From positions 1 through 57,656 of the forward strand of contig UQJY01000008.1 of assembly GCA_900541465.1 (NCBI GenBank): DNA of 57,656 bases, in the 5' to 3' direction. The notes under the pieces are model-generated. The model searched no databases. It worked only from the letters and a program-made list of their open reading frames with translations, and was not told the DNA's origin. Positions 43,813 to 53,945 of this stretch are shown here, one piece after another. How positions within the stretch are numbered: position 1 is the stretch's first letter; every line of letters starts with the position of its first letter. The translations under genes and the position numbers were made by a program. The stretch comes from an uncultured Fusobacterium sp. (GTDB lineage: Bacteria; Fusobacteriota; Fusobacteriia; Fusobacteriales; Fusobacteriaceae).

Positions 43813-44952
43813 ATGAAAAAAGAAATGGTTGCAATGGTACTAGCCGGTGGACAAGGAAGCAGACTAAAACTGCTTACTAAAAATAATGCAAAACCTGCTG
43901 TCCCTTTTGGCGGAAAGTACAGAATTATTGACTTCCCTTTAAGTAACTGTACAAACTCAGGAATTGATACTGTTGGAGTTCTTATCCAATACAAGCCTCA
44001 AATTTTAAATAACTATATTGGTATAGGTAGAGCTTGGGACTTAGACAGAAACTTTGGAGGAATCAGCTTATTACCTCCATATATGCAGGAAAATGGTGGT
44101 TGGTGGTATAAGGGAACTGCTAACTCTATTTATCAAAATATGGATTTCATTGATGAATATGATCCAGAATATGTTCTTATTCTTTCAGGAGACCATATTT
44201 ACAAAATGGACTACAACGAAATGCTTAAATACCACAAATCTCATAATGCTGATGCTACAATAGCTGTTATTGAAGTATCTCTTGAAGAAGCATCAAGATT
44301 TGGTATTATGAACGTAAGAGAAGATAAACAAATTTATGAATTTGAAGAAAAACCTGCTCATCCAAAAAGCACACTTGCTTCAATGGGAATTTATATTTTC
44401 AACTGGAAGACTTTAAAGAAAGCTCTTATTGAAGATGAAGCAAATCCTAATTCTTCTAATGACTTTGGTAAAGATATTATTCCTAAACTTCTTGGAGAAA
44501 ACTGCAAACTTATGGCATATCCATTCAAAGGATACTGGAAAGACGTTGGAACAATTGAAAGCTTATGGGAAGCAAATATGGATTTAATCAATAAAGATGT
44601 TGATTTTGATATCTATGATAAAAACTGGAGAATTTATTCTCAAGCACCAAACAAACCTGGACAAGTTATCGGTGATAATGCAAAAATTAAAAACTCTCTT
44701 ATCACAGAAGGTTGTGTAATTAAAGGTGAAGTTGAGAACTCTGTTCTTTTCTCTGGAGTATACATTGAAGAGGGAGCAAAAGTTACAAACTCTGTAATCA
44801 TGTGTGATACAAGAATATGTAAAAATTCAAAAGTTGACAGAGCTATATTCGGAAGAAAAGTTCTTGTAAAAGAAAACCTTGAAGTTGCAGGTAAATCTGA
44901 AATACTTCTTATCGAAGAAGACAGAGTTGTTGACGAAAACATAGTAAAATAA
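43813..44952 (+). CDS. glgC: Glucose-1-phosphate adenylyltransferase, catalytic subunit
   Basis: The 379-aa enzyme makes ADP-glucose from glucose-1-phosphate and ATP. The nucleotide motif LAGGQGSRL (about 11-19), the [10 protein letters not shown] segment, and [10 protein letters not shown] with the metal Asp are intact. A left-handed beta-helix fills the C terminus. AAGGAG precedes the ATG. It is followed 19 nt later by glgD, the partner subunit. In Firmicutes and fusobacteria the pair usually forms a heteromer with altered effector response. Confidence 0.96.
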   Translation: MKKEMVAMVLAGGQGSRLKLLTKNNAKPAVPFGGKYRIIDFPLSNCTNSGIDTVGVLIQYKPQILNNYIGIGRAWDLDRNFGGISLLPPYMQENGGWWYKGTANSIYQNMDFIDEYDPEYVLILSGDHIYKMDYNEMLKYHKSHNADATIAVIEVSLEEASRFGIMNVREDKQIYEFEEKPAHPKSTLASMGIYIFNWKTLKKALIEDEANPNSSNDFGKDIIPKLLGENCKLMAYPFKGYWKDVGTIESLWEANMDLINKDVDFDIYDKNWRIYSQAPNKPGQVIGDNAKIKNSLITEGCVIKGEVENSVLFSGVYIEEGAKVTNSVIMCDTRICKNSKVDRAIFGRKVLVKENLEVAGKSEILLIEEDRVVDENIVK

Positions 44953-44971
44953 TCGAAGGGAGAGAATAATT

Positions 44972-46084
44972 ATGCTTAAAAATTATATTGGAATATTAAG
45001 TGCTATTGAAAATAAAGAAAACTTAAGAAGACTTGCTGCACACAGAGCTGTTGCATCTATTCCTCTTGCTGGAAAATACAGAGTTGTAGATTTTATGCTT
45101 TCTAATATGACAAATGCAGGAATAACAACTGTTGGTATTTTTACTGATAACGATTCTCGTTCTTTAAGAGACCATGTTGGAACAGGAAGAGCATGGGAGC
45201 TTAACAGAAGACACGGAGGAGTTTTTGTATTCAGTTTCAACAGAAATATGAATGCAAACTACGACGTACAGATGATAAAAGACAACCTTGAATTTTTATA
45301 TAAGGCAAAAGAAGAAAATGTTATTTTCTCATCTACTTATATGATTGCAAATCTTGATTTAAAAGCAGCTGTTGCAGAACATGAAGCTTCTGATAGAGAT
45401 ATAACTGTAATCTACAAAAAAATAAATGATGCTGATAAAAACTTTGTTGGATGTGATTGTCTAACTTTTGATAACGACAACAGAGTTATAAATGTTTCTA
45501 AAAATACAGGAAACGAAGCTAATGCAAATATCTGTGCAGAAATTTTCATCATGAAAAAAGAACTTCTTTTATCTTTAGTTGAAAAATGTGCATATATAGA
45601 TTATGCTTACAAATTAAAAGCTGTTATCTATGAAAATATTAATAAACTTGTAGTTAAAGGATATGAATACAAAGGATATCTTGCTTGTATAAATTCTCTT
45701 CTTTCTTACTACAAAACAAACATGGACATGTTATCTGTAGATGTTACAAGAGAACTTTTCTTTAACGAATCTAACCCAATTTACAGTAAATCAAAAGATT
45801 CGCCTCCTACAAGATATTATGACGGTTCTGTTGTTAAAAATGCTCTTGTTGCAAACGGTTGTGAAATCAAAGGAACTGTTAAACACAGTATTGTTTCAAG
45901 ATACACTGTTATTGAAGAGGGAGCTGAAGTAGAAAACTGTATTCTTCTTCAAAACTGCACTATTAAGAGCGGAGTAAAAATTAAAAACGTTATTATCGAT
46001 AAAAATGTCACTCTTGACGCTGGTACTGAGTTAAAAGGAAGTGACATCTATCCTCTAGTTATAGAAAAAGAATTTTCTATGTAG
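44972..46084 (+). CDS. glgD: Glucose-1-phosphate adenylyltransferase, GlgD-type subunit
   Basis: The 370-aa protein is homologous to GlgC but has lost the catalytic nucleotide loop: where GlgC has GGQGSRL it has an unrelated Glu/Asn/Lys-rich stretch (residues about 10-20). The later AGKYRVVDFMLSNM and beta-helix are kept. It is the non-catalytic or regulatory partner that modulates GlgC. GGGAGAG precedes the ATG. It is placed directly between glgC and glgA. Confidence 0.93.
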   Translation: MLKNYIGILSAIENKENLRRLAAHRAVASIPLAGKYRVVDFMLSNMTNAGITTVGIFTDNDSRSLRDHVGTGRAWELNRRHGGVFVFSFNRNMNANYDVQMIKDNLEFLYKAKEENVIFSSTYMIANLDLKAAVAEHEASDRDITVIYKKINDADKNFVGCDCLTFDNDNRVINVSKNTGNEANANICAEIFIMKKELLLSLVEKCAYIDYAYKLKAVIYENINKLVVKGYEYKGYLACINSLLSYYKTNMDMLSVDVTRELFFNESNPIYSKSKDSPPTRYYDGSVVKNALVANGCEIKGTVKHSIVSRYTVIEEGAEVENCILLQNCTIKSGVKIKNVIIDKNVTLDAGTELKGSDIYPLVIEKEFSM

Positions 46085-46120
46085 GATAATTTAGAAATAA
46101 AGAATTAGGAGGCACCAAAA

Positions 46121-47551
46121 ATGAAAGTACTATTTGTAGCTTCTGAAGCTGCTCCATTTTTAAAAACAGGAGGGCTTGCAGATGTAGCACATTCTCTTCC
46201 AAAATATCTGAAAAAATCAGGTGTGGATATTAGAGTAATTATGCCTAAATATGGAAAAATTTCTGAAGAGTTTAAAGAAAAAATGGACCATATTGCTGAA
46301 TACACTGTTCCTGTAGGTTGGAGAAACCAATACTGCGGATTAGATCACTTAAAACATGATGGAATTGACTTCTACTTTATGGACAATGAATATTATTTTA
46401 AAAGAAATGAACCATATGGACACTTTGATGATGGAGAGATTTTTTCATTTTTCTCAAGAGGTGTCTTAGAGTCAATAAAACATATTGAAAATTTCATTCC
46501 TGATGTTATTCACTGCAATGACTGGCATACAGGAATGGTACCTGTTCTTTTAGATGCTTTTTACAGATATGATGTAAGATTCCAAAATATTAAAACTGTA
46601 TACACTATACATAACCTTAAATATCAAGGAATTTTCTCTAAAACTGTTTTAAACGAACTATTAGGACTTGATGATTCTTATTTCACAGAAGACAAATTAA
46701 AATTCTATGATGCTATATCATTTATGAAAGGCGGAATAATCTACTCTGATATAGTAAACACAGTAAGCCAGTCTTATGCTGATGAAATAAGAACTCCATA
46801 TTATGGAGAAAATCTTGATGGATTATTAAACAGCATAAGCGGTAAACTTTATGGTATCGTAAATGGTATTGACCATGATGCTTATAATCCAAGAAGAGAT
46901 AAAAATATTCCAAAAACTTTTGGTCTTACTACAATGAAAAACAAATTAGTAAATAAGGCAGAATTACAAAAACAATTAGGTCTTCCTGTTGACAAAGATA
47001 TACCTGTAATAGGTTTAGTCTCAAGACTTGTCAGCCAGAAAGGTCTTGACCTTATCAAAGGTGTAATTGAGGAAATATTAAACCTTGACATGCAGCTTGT
47101 TATCTTGGGAACAGGAGATCAGGCTTATGAAGATTTATTTGAATATTACTCACACATTTACCCTAAAAAATTATCTTCAAATATTGGTTTCAGCGACAAA
47201 CTAGCAAAACTTATTTATGCTGGAGCAGATATGTTCCTAATGCCTTCATTATTTGAGCCTTGTGGAATAGGTCAACTTATAGCTTTAAGATATGGAACTG
47301 TACCTATCGTAAGAGAGACAGGTGGTCTTAAAGATACAATAACACCTTATAACAAATATACAGGTGAAGGAAATGGTTTCTCTTTTACAAACTACAATGC
47401 ACATGATATGCTTAATGTTATTCAGCTTGCGATAGAAACTTACAAAGATAAAAAGCAATGGCTTGCTATCCAGAAAAATGGAATGAAAGCTGAAACAAGC
47501 TGGAAAGATTCTGCTAAAAAATATTATGAGCTGTATAAAAAGCTTGTATAG
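46121..47551 (+). CDS. glgA: Glycogen synthase (ADP-glucose)
   Basis: The 476-aa GT5 enzyme extends alpha-1,4 chains from ADP-glucose. The N-terminal KTGGLADV (about 16-23), whose Lys binds the nucleotide sugar, and the C-terminal PSLFEPCGIGQLIALRYG with the catalytic Glu are intact. The length is typical. AGGAGG precedes the ATG. It is the fourth gene of the glg operon. Confidence 0.96.
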   Translation: MKVLFVASEAAPFLKTGGLADVAHSLPKYLKKSGVDIRVIMPKYGKISEEFKEKMDHIAEYTVPVGWRNQYCGLDHLKHDGIDFYFMDNEYYFKRNEPYGHFDDGEIFSFFSRGVLESIKHIENFIPDVIHCNDWHTGMVPVLLDAFYRYDVRFQNIKTVYTIHNLKYQGIFSKTVLNELLGLDDSYFTEDKLKFYDAISFMKGGIIYSDIVNTVSQSYADEIRTPYYGENLDGLLNSISGKLYGIVNGIDHDAYNPRRDKNIPKTFGLTTMKNKLVNKAELQKQLGLPVDKDIPVIGLVSRLVSQKGLDLIKGVIEEILNLDMQLVILGTGDQAYEDLFEYYSHIYPKKLSSNIGFSDKLAKLIYAGADMFLMPSLFEPCGIGQLIALRYGTVPIVRETGGLKDTITPYNKYTGEGNGFSFTNYNAHDMLNVIQLAIETYKDKKQWLAIQKNGMKAETSWKDSAKKYYELYKKLV

Positions 47552-47595
47552 AAACCAAATGAGATTTAGCAAAAGATAAGGAGAAGTGGAACAAA

Positions 47596-50028
47596 TTGCA
47601 AATAACAAAAGAACAAATTAAACAAGATTATTTAAAAAGACTGACATTTACTTTTGCAGAAGGAGTAAATGAAGCATCTATAGATCATAAATACATGGCT
47701 CTTGGAAAACTTATAAAAGACTATGTAACAGAAGGGTGGGCTGAAACAAACAGAGCCTACACTAATAATAAATGTAAGCAGACTTATTATTTTTCAATGG
47801 AATTCTTAATTGGAAAACTTCTTGATACATATTTAATCAATTTAGGAATCAAAGATTTATGTTCTGAAGCTCTTGCTGAATTAGGAATCGACCTTGATGA
47901 ACTTGCTGCTATGGAACCAGATGCTGGACTTGGAAACGGAGGACTTGGAAGACTTGCTGCCTGCTTTATGGACTCAATGGCATCTCTTTCTCTTCCTGCT
48001 CATGGATGCGGAATCCGTTTCAAACACGGTCTTTTCAAACAAAAAATTGTTGACGGTTACCAAGTGGAAAAACTTGATGACTGGTTAAAAACAGATTTTG
48101 TATGGGAAGTTAAAAAAGCTAACAGAGGAATAAACATAAACTTTGGTGGAAATGTTTACATGAAAAAAATTGGAAACAGACTTCAGCCTGTTTATGAAAA
48201 CTGTGAAGTTATAAGAGCTGTCCCTTATGATGTGCCTATCGTTGGTTATAACACAAAAAATGTTAACACTCTAAGACTTTGGAGTGCAGAAATTGATGAA
48301 AGCGATATTAACCTTTCAACTCTTCAACGTGGAGATTATTTGAGATACTTAGAACACAAATATTCTGTTGAAGAAATTTCTCAAGTTCTTTACCCAGATG
48401 ATTCAAGTGAATCAGGAAGAAGATTAAGACTTAAACAGGAATATTTCTTTGTAAGTGCTGGAATTCAAACAATAGTAAACAGATTTAAAAAATTAGGAGA
48501 ACCTATAACAGAACTTCATAACTATATAGCTATTCATATTAATGACACTCACCCTGCTGTTGCTGTTGCAGAACTTATGAGAATTCTTCTTGACCAGGAA
48601 GGACTTGAATGGGAAGAAGCATGGAGAATCACTATAAAAACTATGGCTTATACTAACCATACAATTATGGCTGAGGCTCTTGAAAAATGGCCAAAAGATA
48701 TGTTTGAAAAACTTATCCCAAGAATATATATGATTGTTGAAGAAATAAACAGAAGATTCTGTCTTGAAGTTTCTAAAAAATATTATGGAGACTGGAATAA
48801 AATCAACAATATGGCTATTATTTCAAATGGAAATATAAAAATGGCTAACCTTGCTATTGTTGGTTCTCACTCTATAAACGGAGTTGCATGGCTGCATACT
48901 GAAATATTAAAACATAGAGAGCTTAAAGATTTCTATGAAATGTATCCAGAAAGATTTAACAATAAAACTAACGGAATTACACATAGAAGATGGCTTATAA
49001 AAGCAAATACAGATCTTGCTAATCTTCTTGTAGAAAAAATAGGTCCTGAATGGGTTGAAAATCCTCTTCAAATTAAAAAATTAATGGACTATGTTGATGA
49101 TAAAGAAGTTCTTCACAGACTTGGAGAAATAAAACATAAAAGAAAAGTTGAAGTTGCTGAATTTGTTAAAAAATCTTACGGTATCGAAATAGATCCTAAT
49201 TCTATTTATGATATTCAAGTAAAAAGACTTCATGCTTATAAACGTCAGCTTCTAAATATTTTCCATATTATGAATCTATATAATGAACTTAAAGCTGATC
49301 CTAAAAAGGATATTGTTCCTAGAACATTCTTCTTTGGAGCAAAAGCTGCTCCGGCTTACTATTTAGCTAAACAAATTATAAAACTTATCAACTGTGTTGC
49401 TGATAAAATTAACAACGATCCAGAAATCAATGGAAAAATTAAAGTTGTTTTCTTACAAAACTATGGAGTTACTCTTGCTGAAAAAGTTATCCCGTCAGGA
49501 GACATCAGTGAACAAATTTCTACTGCATCAAAAGAAGCATCTGGTACAGGAAATATGAAATTTATGATGAACGGAGCTATTACAATGGCTACTCTTGATG
49601 GTGCAAACGTTGAAATTGATCAAGCTGTTGGAAGAGATAATATTGTTGTATTTGGACTTACTTCTGAACAAGTTATGAATTATTATGCTAATGGAGGATA
49701 TAATGCATACGAAACATTCAGCAGCGACCCAAGACTTCAGCTTATAATAAATCAGCTTCAAAATGGATTCTTTGGTGTAGGACCTCAAGAGTTTAATCTT
49801 ATTTTGAAAAATCTATTTGATACAAATGACGAATTCTTTGTATTTAAAGATTTTGATTCTTATGTTAAGGCTCAAGAAAAAGTTAATGACTTATACAAAG
49901 ATAAAGAAAGCTGGTTAAGAATGAGCTTAATCAATATAGCAAATTCAGGTATATTCTCTTCTGACAATACTATTAAGAGATATGCTGATGAAATCTGGAA
50001 TATAAAACCTCTTAAAATAGGGGAATAA
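47596..50028 (+). CDS. glgP: Glycogen/alpha-glucan phosphorylase
   Basis: The 810-aa GT35 enzyme releases glucose-1-phosphate from non-reducing ends, using pyridoxal phosphate. The PLP-attachment segment EASGTGNMKFMMNGA is present, as are the N-terminal LGNGGLGRLAACF and HINDTHPA. The length is standard. The start is TTG 47596; AAGGAG lies 12 nt upstream, longer than usual, and no better start exists nearby. It closes the cycle of synthesis and breakdown in this operon. Confidence 0.95.
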   Translation: MQITKEQIKQDYLKRLTFTFAEGVNEASIDHKYMALGKLIKDYVTEGWAETNRAYTNNKCKQTYYFSMEFLIGKLLDTYLINLGIKDLCSEALAELGIDLDELAAMEPDAGLGNGGLGRLAACFMDSMASLSLPAHGCGIRFKHGLFKQKIVDGYQVEKLDDWLKTDFVWEVKKANRGININFGGNVYMKKIGNRLQPVYENCEVIRAVPYDVPIVGYNTKNVNTLRLWSAEIDESDINLSTLQRGDYLRYLEHKYSVEEISQVLYPDDSSESGRRLRLKQEYFFVSAGIQTIVNRFKKLGEPITELHNYIAIHINDTHPAVAVAELMRILLDQEGLEWEEAWRITIKTMAYTNHTIMAEALEKWPKDMFEKLIPRIYMIVEEINRRFCLEVSKKYYGDWNKINNMAIISNGNIKMANLAIVGSHSINGVAWLHTEILKHRELKDFYEMYPERFNNKTNGITHRRWLIKANTDLANLLVEKIGPEWVENPLQIKKLMDYVDDKEVLHRLGEIKHKRKVEVAEFVKKSYGIEIDPNSIYDIQVKRLHAYKRQLLNIFHIMNLYNELKADPKKDIVPRTFFFGAKAAPAYYLAKQIIKLINCVADKINNDPEINGKIKVVFLQNYGVTLAEKVIPSGDISEQISTASKEASGTGNMKFMMNGAITMATLDGANVEIDQAVGRDNIVVFGLTSEQVMNYYANGGYNAYETFSSDPRLQLIINQLQNGFFGVGPQEFNLILKNLFDTNDEFFVFKDFDSYVKAQEKVNDLYKDKESWLRMSLINIANSGIFSSDNTIKRYADEIWNIKPLKIGE

Positions 50029-50055
50029 TTTTTAGATTTTAGAGAGGACTGACTT

Positions 50056-52125
50056 ATGGAATACCTTGCTTTAAACTGGAAAGATGATTATGTAATATTT
50101 AACTCACAGGATACAGAGTACAAAGCTCCTTATGGAGCTGTACCCTGTGGGGAAAAAATAACTTTTAAAATAAAAATAAATAAAAAAGCTATGCCTGAGA
50201 ATGTTCGTTTACATATACTGGAGGATAATAAGGAAAATCCTAACTGTCCCCACAAAGTAGAATATTCTATGGAAAAAAAAGAAAGTGTAAACATAGCAGA
50301 AAATAGTAAAGAAGATAACTATTTTGAATATGTTTGTACAATAAATTCTCCCAGCACACCAAATCTTTTATTTTATTATTTTGAACTTAAACTTACCGGG
50401 GGAATAATAAAATATTATGGAAATAATTTTGATGATTTGGGAGGTTTTGGAAATATTTATGACTCTTTCCCAAAACCTTATCAAATAACTACATATTATC
50501 CAAACAGCAGAACACCTGACTGGTTTAAAAAATCTATTATTTATCAAATTTTTCCTGACAGATTTTTTAATGGAAATCCAGATGAAAAAGTAAATGCTCA
50601 TAAAAAAAATAGTTTTATATATGGAAATTGGAGTGACCTTCCTCTTTATGTAAAAGGACAGAATGGAGAAATTCTTCGCTGGGACTTCTTTGGAGGAAAT
50701 CTTCTTGGAATAACTAAAAAACTTGATTACTTAAAAGAAATAGGAGCAAATCTTATTTATCTTAACCCTATTTTTAAAGCCAGAAGCAATCACAGATATG
50801 ACACAGGAGATTACAAAGAAATAGATCCTATGCTTGGAACTGAAGAAGATTTTAAATTTCTTATTTCCGAAGCAAAAAAAAGAAAAATTAATATTATCTT
50901 AGATGGAGTGTTTAATCATACAGGTATGGACAGTAAATATTTCAATGCCTGTGGAACTTATGACTCTGTTGGAGCTTACAATTCGGTAGGTTCTCCTTAT
51001 TATAACTGGTACACTTTCCGTAAACATCCTGATGATTACGAAAGCTGGTGGGGAATAAAAGATCTTCCATGTGTTAATGAACTTTCACCATCTTTTATGG
51101 ACTATATAATAAATGATGAAGACAGTGTTGTAAACAAATGGTTTAAATTTGGAATAAAAGGGTGGCGTCTTGATGTTGCTGATGAACTTCCAAGCCAATT
51201 TCTTAAAGCTCTTAGAAAAAAATGTCATGAAAATGATAAAGATTCTATTCTTTTGGGAGAAGTTTGGGAAGATGCAACAAACAAAATAAGCTACAATGTA
51301 AGAAGAGAATATATGTGCGGAGAGGAACTTGACTCTGTTACAAATTATCCTTTCAGAAATTATTTTCTTGATTTCTTCTCAAATAAATTTGACAGTTTCA
51401 AATTAAAAAAATTATTTGAAAGAATGAAAGAAAATTATCCGAAAGAAAATTTTTATTCTCTTGTAAATATTTTAGGAACTCACGATGTCGTAAGAATTCT
51501 TACTATGGCAGAGGGAGTTGCTGGAACTATGCAGGACATAGTTTATAAAAAAGAACTTTACAAAGAAAAAATACTGCAGAAAGGGGGGCTTTTAAGAGAT
51601 TTAGAAATAAAAATCTTAAAACTTATAATCCTTATGCAGATGACTTTCCCTGGAATCCCTATTATATATTATGGAGATGAAGCAGGAGTACGTGGAGGAG
51701 CTGACCCTGATAACAGACGTACTTTTCCATGGGGAAATGAAGACAAAAATATTCAAACCTGGTATAAAACTTTTACTTCTTTAAGAAACAGAAATGATTT
51801 CTTTGCTACAGGATATTTCAAACAAATTCCTGTAAATGAAGATGTCTATGGAATACTTCGTTATTCTCAAAAAGGAAAAGACTGTTTTAATAAATATCTA
51901 AAAAATACTGACGAGAAATTTGCTTTTGTATTTATTAACAGAAATCCGCTTCTTTCTTTTGAAGTAAAAATTAATACTGATGATTATCCTGAAATTTTCA
52001 AAAATAAAAATCTTAATAAATTAAAATCTTTCTTTGACAATAAAGATATAAAAATTGAAAATAACGAGATAATCTTTACAATAGAACCGCTAAGTTCTAA
52101 AGTCTTATCAGATAAAATTTTATAG
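50056..52125 (+). CDS. GH13 alpha-glycosidase (neopullulanase/amylopullulanase-like)
   Basis: The 689-aa cytoplasmic enzyme (no signal peptide) has an N-terminal beta-sandwich (about 1-150), a catalytic barrel and a C-terminal beta domain. Catalytic residues fit GH13: Asp373 in GWRLDVADE, Glu402 in LLGEVWE and His476-Asp477 in GTHDVVR. The motif IYQIFPDRFFNG is typical of neopullulanase, cyclomaltodextrinase and related enzymes. Since no GlgX-type isoamylase is in the operon, this probably debranches or trims the limit dextrins left by GlgP. AGAGGA precedes the ATG. Last gene of the glg operon. Confidence 0.87.
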   Translation: MEYLALNWKDDYVIFNSQDTEYKAPYGAVPCGEKITFKIKINKKAMPENVRLHILEDNKENPNCPHKVEYSMEKKESVNIAENSKEDNYFEYVCTINSPSTPNLLFYYFELKLTGGIIKYYGNNFDDLGGFGNIYDSFPKPYQITTYYPNSRTPDWFKKSIIYQIFPDRFFNGNPDEKVNAHKKNSFIYGNWSDLPLYVKGQNGEILRWDFFGGNLLGITKKLDYLKEIGANLIYLNPIFKARSNHRYDTGDYKEIDPMLGTEEDFKFLISEAKKRKINIILDGVFNHTGMDSKYFNACGTYDSVGAYNSVGSPYYNWYTFRKHPDDYESWWGIKDLPCVNELSPSFMDYIINDEDSVVNKWFKFGIKGWRLDVADELPSQFLKALRKKCHENDKDSILLGEVWEDATNKISYNVRREYMCGEELDSVTNYPFRNYFLDFFSNKFDSFKLKKLFERMKENYPKENFYSLVNILGTHDVVRILTMAEGVAGTMQDIVYKKELYKEKILQKGGLLRDLEIKILKLIILMQMTFPGIPIIYYGDEAGVRGGADPDNRRTFPWGNEDKNIQTWYKTFTSLRNRNDFFATGYFKQIPVNEDVYGILRYSQKGKDCFNKYLKNTDEKFAFVFINRNPLLSFEVKINTDDYPEIFKNKNLNKLKSFFDNKDIKIENNEIIFTIEPLSSKVLSDKIL

Positions 52126-52150
52126 TTATTAAAAAATCACATTGCTATTG

Positions 52151-52187
52151 AAAAAGGCTGCAGTATAAAATCCGCAGCCTTTTTCTT
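52151..52187. terminator. Terminator of the glycogen operon, shared with dapA-dapB
   Basis: AAAAAGGCTGC (52151-52161) pairs with GCAGCCTTTTT (52174-52184), an 11-bp stem with A/T runs on both sides, between convergent operons. Confidence 0.92.
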
Positions 52188-52203
52188 TTTTATTTATATA
52201 ATT

Positions 52204-52899
52204 TTAAAATATATCCTGCATTGAATATAAACCAGACTCTTTCTCTTTTAAAAATTCAGCTGCTTTTAAAGCCCCCTCTGCAAAAATTTTTTTAGAAAGT
52301 GCTGTATGTTTTATTTCTATAACTTCATCATTCCCGCAGAAAAGAACAGAGTGTTCTCCAGTTATTGTTCCACCTCTTAAAGAATGAATTCCAATTTCAT
52401 TTTTTTCTCTCTTGTGCATTCCATTTCTTCCATATTCTCTTTTTAAAATCTCTTTACAAAAATTTTCTATAGTATCTGCAAGAGTTTTTGCTGTCCCGCT
52501 GGGAGAATCTAATTTTTTATTATGATGTGCCTCTATTATTTCAATGTCATAACTTTTATAAAGAACAGGAACAATCTTTTCAAGTATATTCTGCATAAGA
52601 TTTATTCCTAAAGACATATTTGATGATAAAAGAATTGGAATATTTTTTGATGTTTCTTTTATTTTTTCTAAAATTTTTTCTGAATATCCTGTTGTTGCAA
52701 TAACAAGAGGAATTTTTTTATTTTCTGCAAATTGAAGCAGAGATTCTATTCTTGAATAATGAGAAAAATCTATTATCACATCTCCTTTTTCATTTGTAAG
52801 TTCGTCAGCAAAACCTGTTATAATCAAATTTTCTTTCTGCTCTGCTGTCTCTTTTACAATCTTACCCATTGTACCTGTTCCATGAATAATTATTTCCAT
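52204..52899 (-). CDS. dapB: 4-hydroxy-tetrahydrodipicolinate reductase
   Basis: The 231-aa enzyme reduces the DapA product with NAD(P)H, in the lysine/diaminopimelate path. The nucleotide motif HGTGTMGK (about 6-13) and the substrate-site signature EAHHNKKLDSPSGTA are intact. It is shorter than E. coli DapB (about 270 aa) but complete, as in many low-G+C species. The start ATG lies within the last codons of dapA, a 10-nt overlap, with GAGGT upstream, so the two are translationally coupled. Confidence 0.95.
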   Translation of the reverse strand: MEIIIHGTGTMGKIVKETAEQKENLIITGFADELTNEKGDVIIDFSHYSRIESLLQFAENKKIPLVIATTGYSEKILEKIKETSKNIPILLSSNMSLGINLMQNILEKIVPVLYKSYDIEIIEAHHNKKLDSPSGTAKTLADTIENFCKEILKREYGRNGMHKREKNEIGIHSLRGGTITGEHSVLFCGNDEVIEIKHTALSKKIFAEGALKAAEFLKEKESGLYSMQDIF

Positions 52900-53777
52900 T
52901 GAGATACCTCATGCTTTCTTATTATTTCATATAAAACCTCTTTATTTTTCTCATTCATTTTTCCAAGAGGAAGTCTGCATTCCCCGACACCATATCCTAA
53001 GAAATTCATTGCTTCTTTTACAGGCACTGGATTAACTTCTATAAATAAGGCATTAACAAGGTCATTATATTTTAATTGAAGTTCTCTTGCTTTATCTGTA
53101 TCTTTATTTAAAAATGCCATAACCATATTATGAACTATTTCCGGAAGTATATTTGCTGATACAGAAATAACTCCTTTTCCTCCTATTGAAAGAAGAGGAA
53201 CTGTCATATCATCATTTCCTGAATATATATCAATTTCTGGAACTGCTCTTGCTATTTCTGCTGCATAGGAAATATTTCCGCTGGCTTCTTTTATTGCATC
53301 AATATTTTTCAATCTTGAAAGTTCTTTAACAAGATTTATTGATAAATTTACACCTGTTCTTCCCGGAACATTATATAAAATAATAGGAATTTTTACATTC
53401 TCAGCTATTTCTCTGTAATGATTATAAATTCCGCTTTCATTTCCTTTATTATAATAAGGAGTGACTACAAGAAGAGCATCTGCTCCAAGTTTTTCAGCTT
53501 CCTGACTCAGCCATACAGCATGTTTTGTGTTGTTTGAACCTGTTCCTGCAATTACAGGTATTCTTCCTCTTACAACATCTACAGAAAATTTTATCACTGC
53601 AAGTTTTTCTTCATCAGACATTGTAGCACTTTCCCCGGTTGTTCCTGTAACTATCACTGCATCTGTTCTGTTTGCAATATGATATTCTAAAAGTTCTCTT
53701 AATTTTTCAAAATTTATTTCATTTTTCTCATTAAACGGAGTTATAAGTGCAACTCCTGAACCTGTAAATATTGCCAT
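52890..53777 (-). CDS. dapA: 4-hydroxy-tetrahydrodipicolinate synthase
   Basis: The 295-aa TIM-barrel aldolase condenses pyruvate with aspartate semialdehyde. GTTGESATMS (about 45-54), the YNVPGRTG block with its Tyr, and the Schiff-base Lys in IDAIKEASGN are intact. GGAGG precedes the ATG. It has a good promoter (53821-53849). It is followed by dapB, but no later lysine genes are in the window. The product could supply diaminopimelate for peptidoglycan or lysine. Confidence 0.96.
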   Translation of the reverse strand: MAIFTGSGVALITPFNEKNEINFEKLRELLEYHIANRTDAVIVTGTTGESATMSDEEKLAVIKFSVDVVRGRIPVIAGTGSNNTKHAVWLSQEAEKLGADALLVVTPYYNKGNESGIYNHYREIAENVKIPIILYNVPGRTGVNLSINLVKELSRLKNIDAIKEASGNISYAAEIARAVPEIDIYSGNDDMTVPLLSIGGKGVISVSANILPEIVHNMVMAFLNKDTDKARELQLKYNDLVNALFIEVNPVPVKEAMNFLGYGVGECRLPLGKMNEKNKEVLYEIIRKHEVSQWK

Positions 53778-53820
53778 AGCTTTCCTCCATCTTAAAATAA
53801 ATTTATGTTCCTATATATTC

Positions 53821-53849
53821 AGTATACCCTTTATTTTGTATTATGCCAA
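53821..53849 (-). promoter_or_regulatory. Promoter of dapA-dapB
   Basis: On the minus strand TTGGCA (53844-53849), 17 bp, TATACT (53821-53826), each one base from consensus. The 5' leader is only about 40 nt, too short for a lysine riboswitch. Confidence 0.78.
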
Positions 53850-53897
53850 ATAAAAAATTTTATTTATTTCTTTCATTAAAATTTATCATAAAAAATA

Positions 53898-53906
53898 TGA
53901 TATAAT
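53898..53906 (+). promoter_or_regulatory. Extended -10 promoter of the GNAT gene
   Basis: TGATATAAT (53898-53906), 40 bp before the start. Confidence 0.65.
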
Positions 53907-53945
53907 AAATTAGGGTATTTTATTATAATTTCAGGAGGGAAAGTT

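Noticed and set aside
53778..53897. Lysine riboswitch before dapA
   Set aside because: The predicted dapA leader is about 40 nt, far shorter than the roughly 170-nt lysine aptamer, and no conserved core is present.
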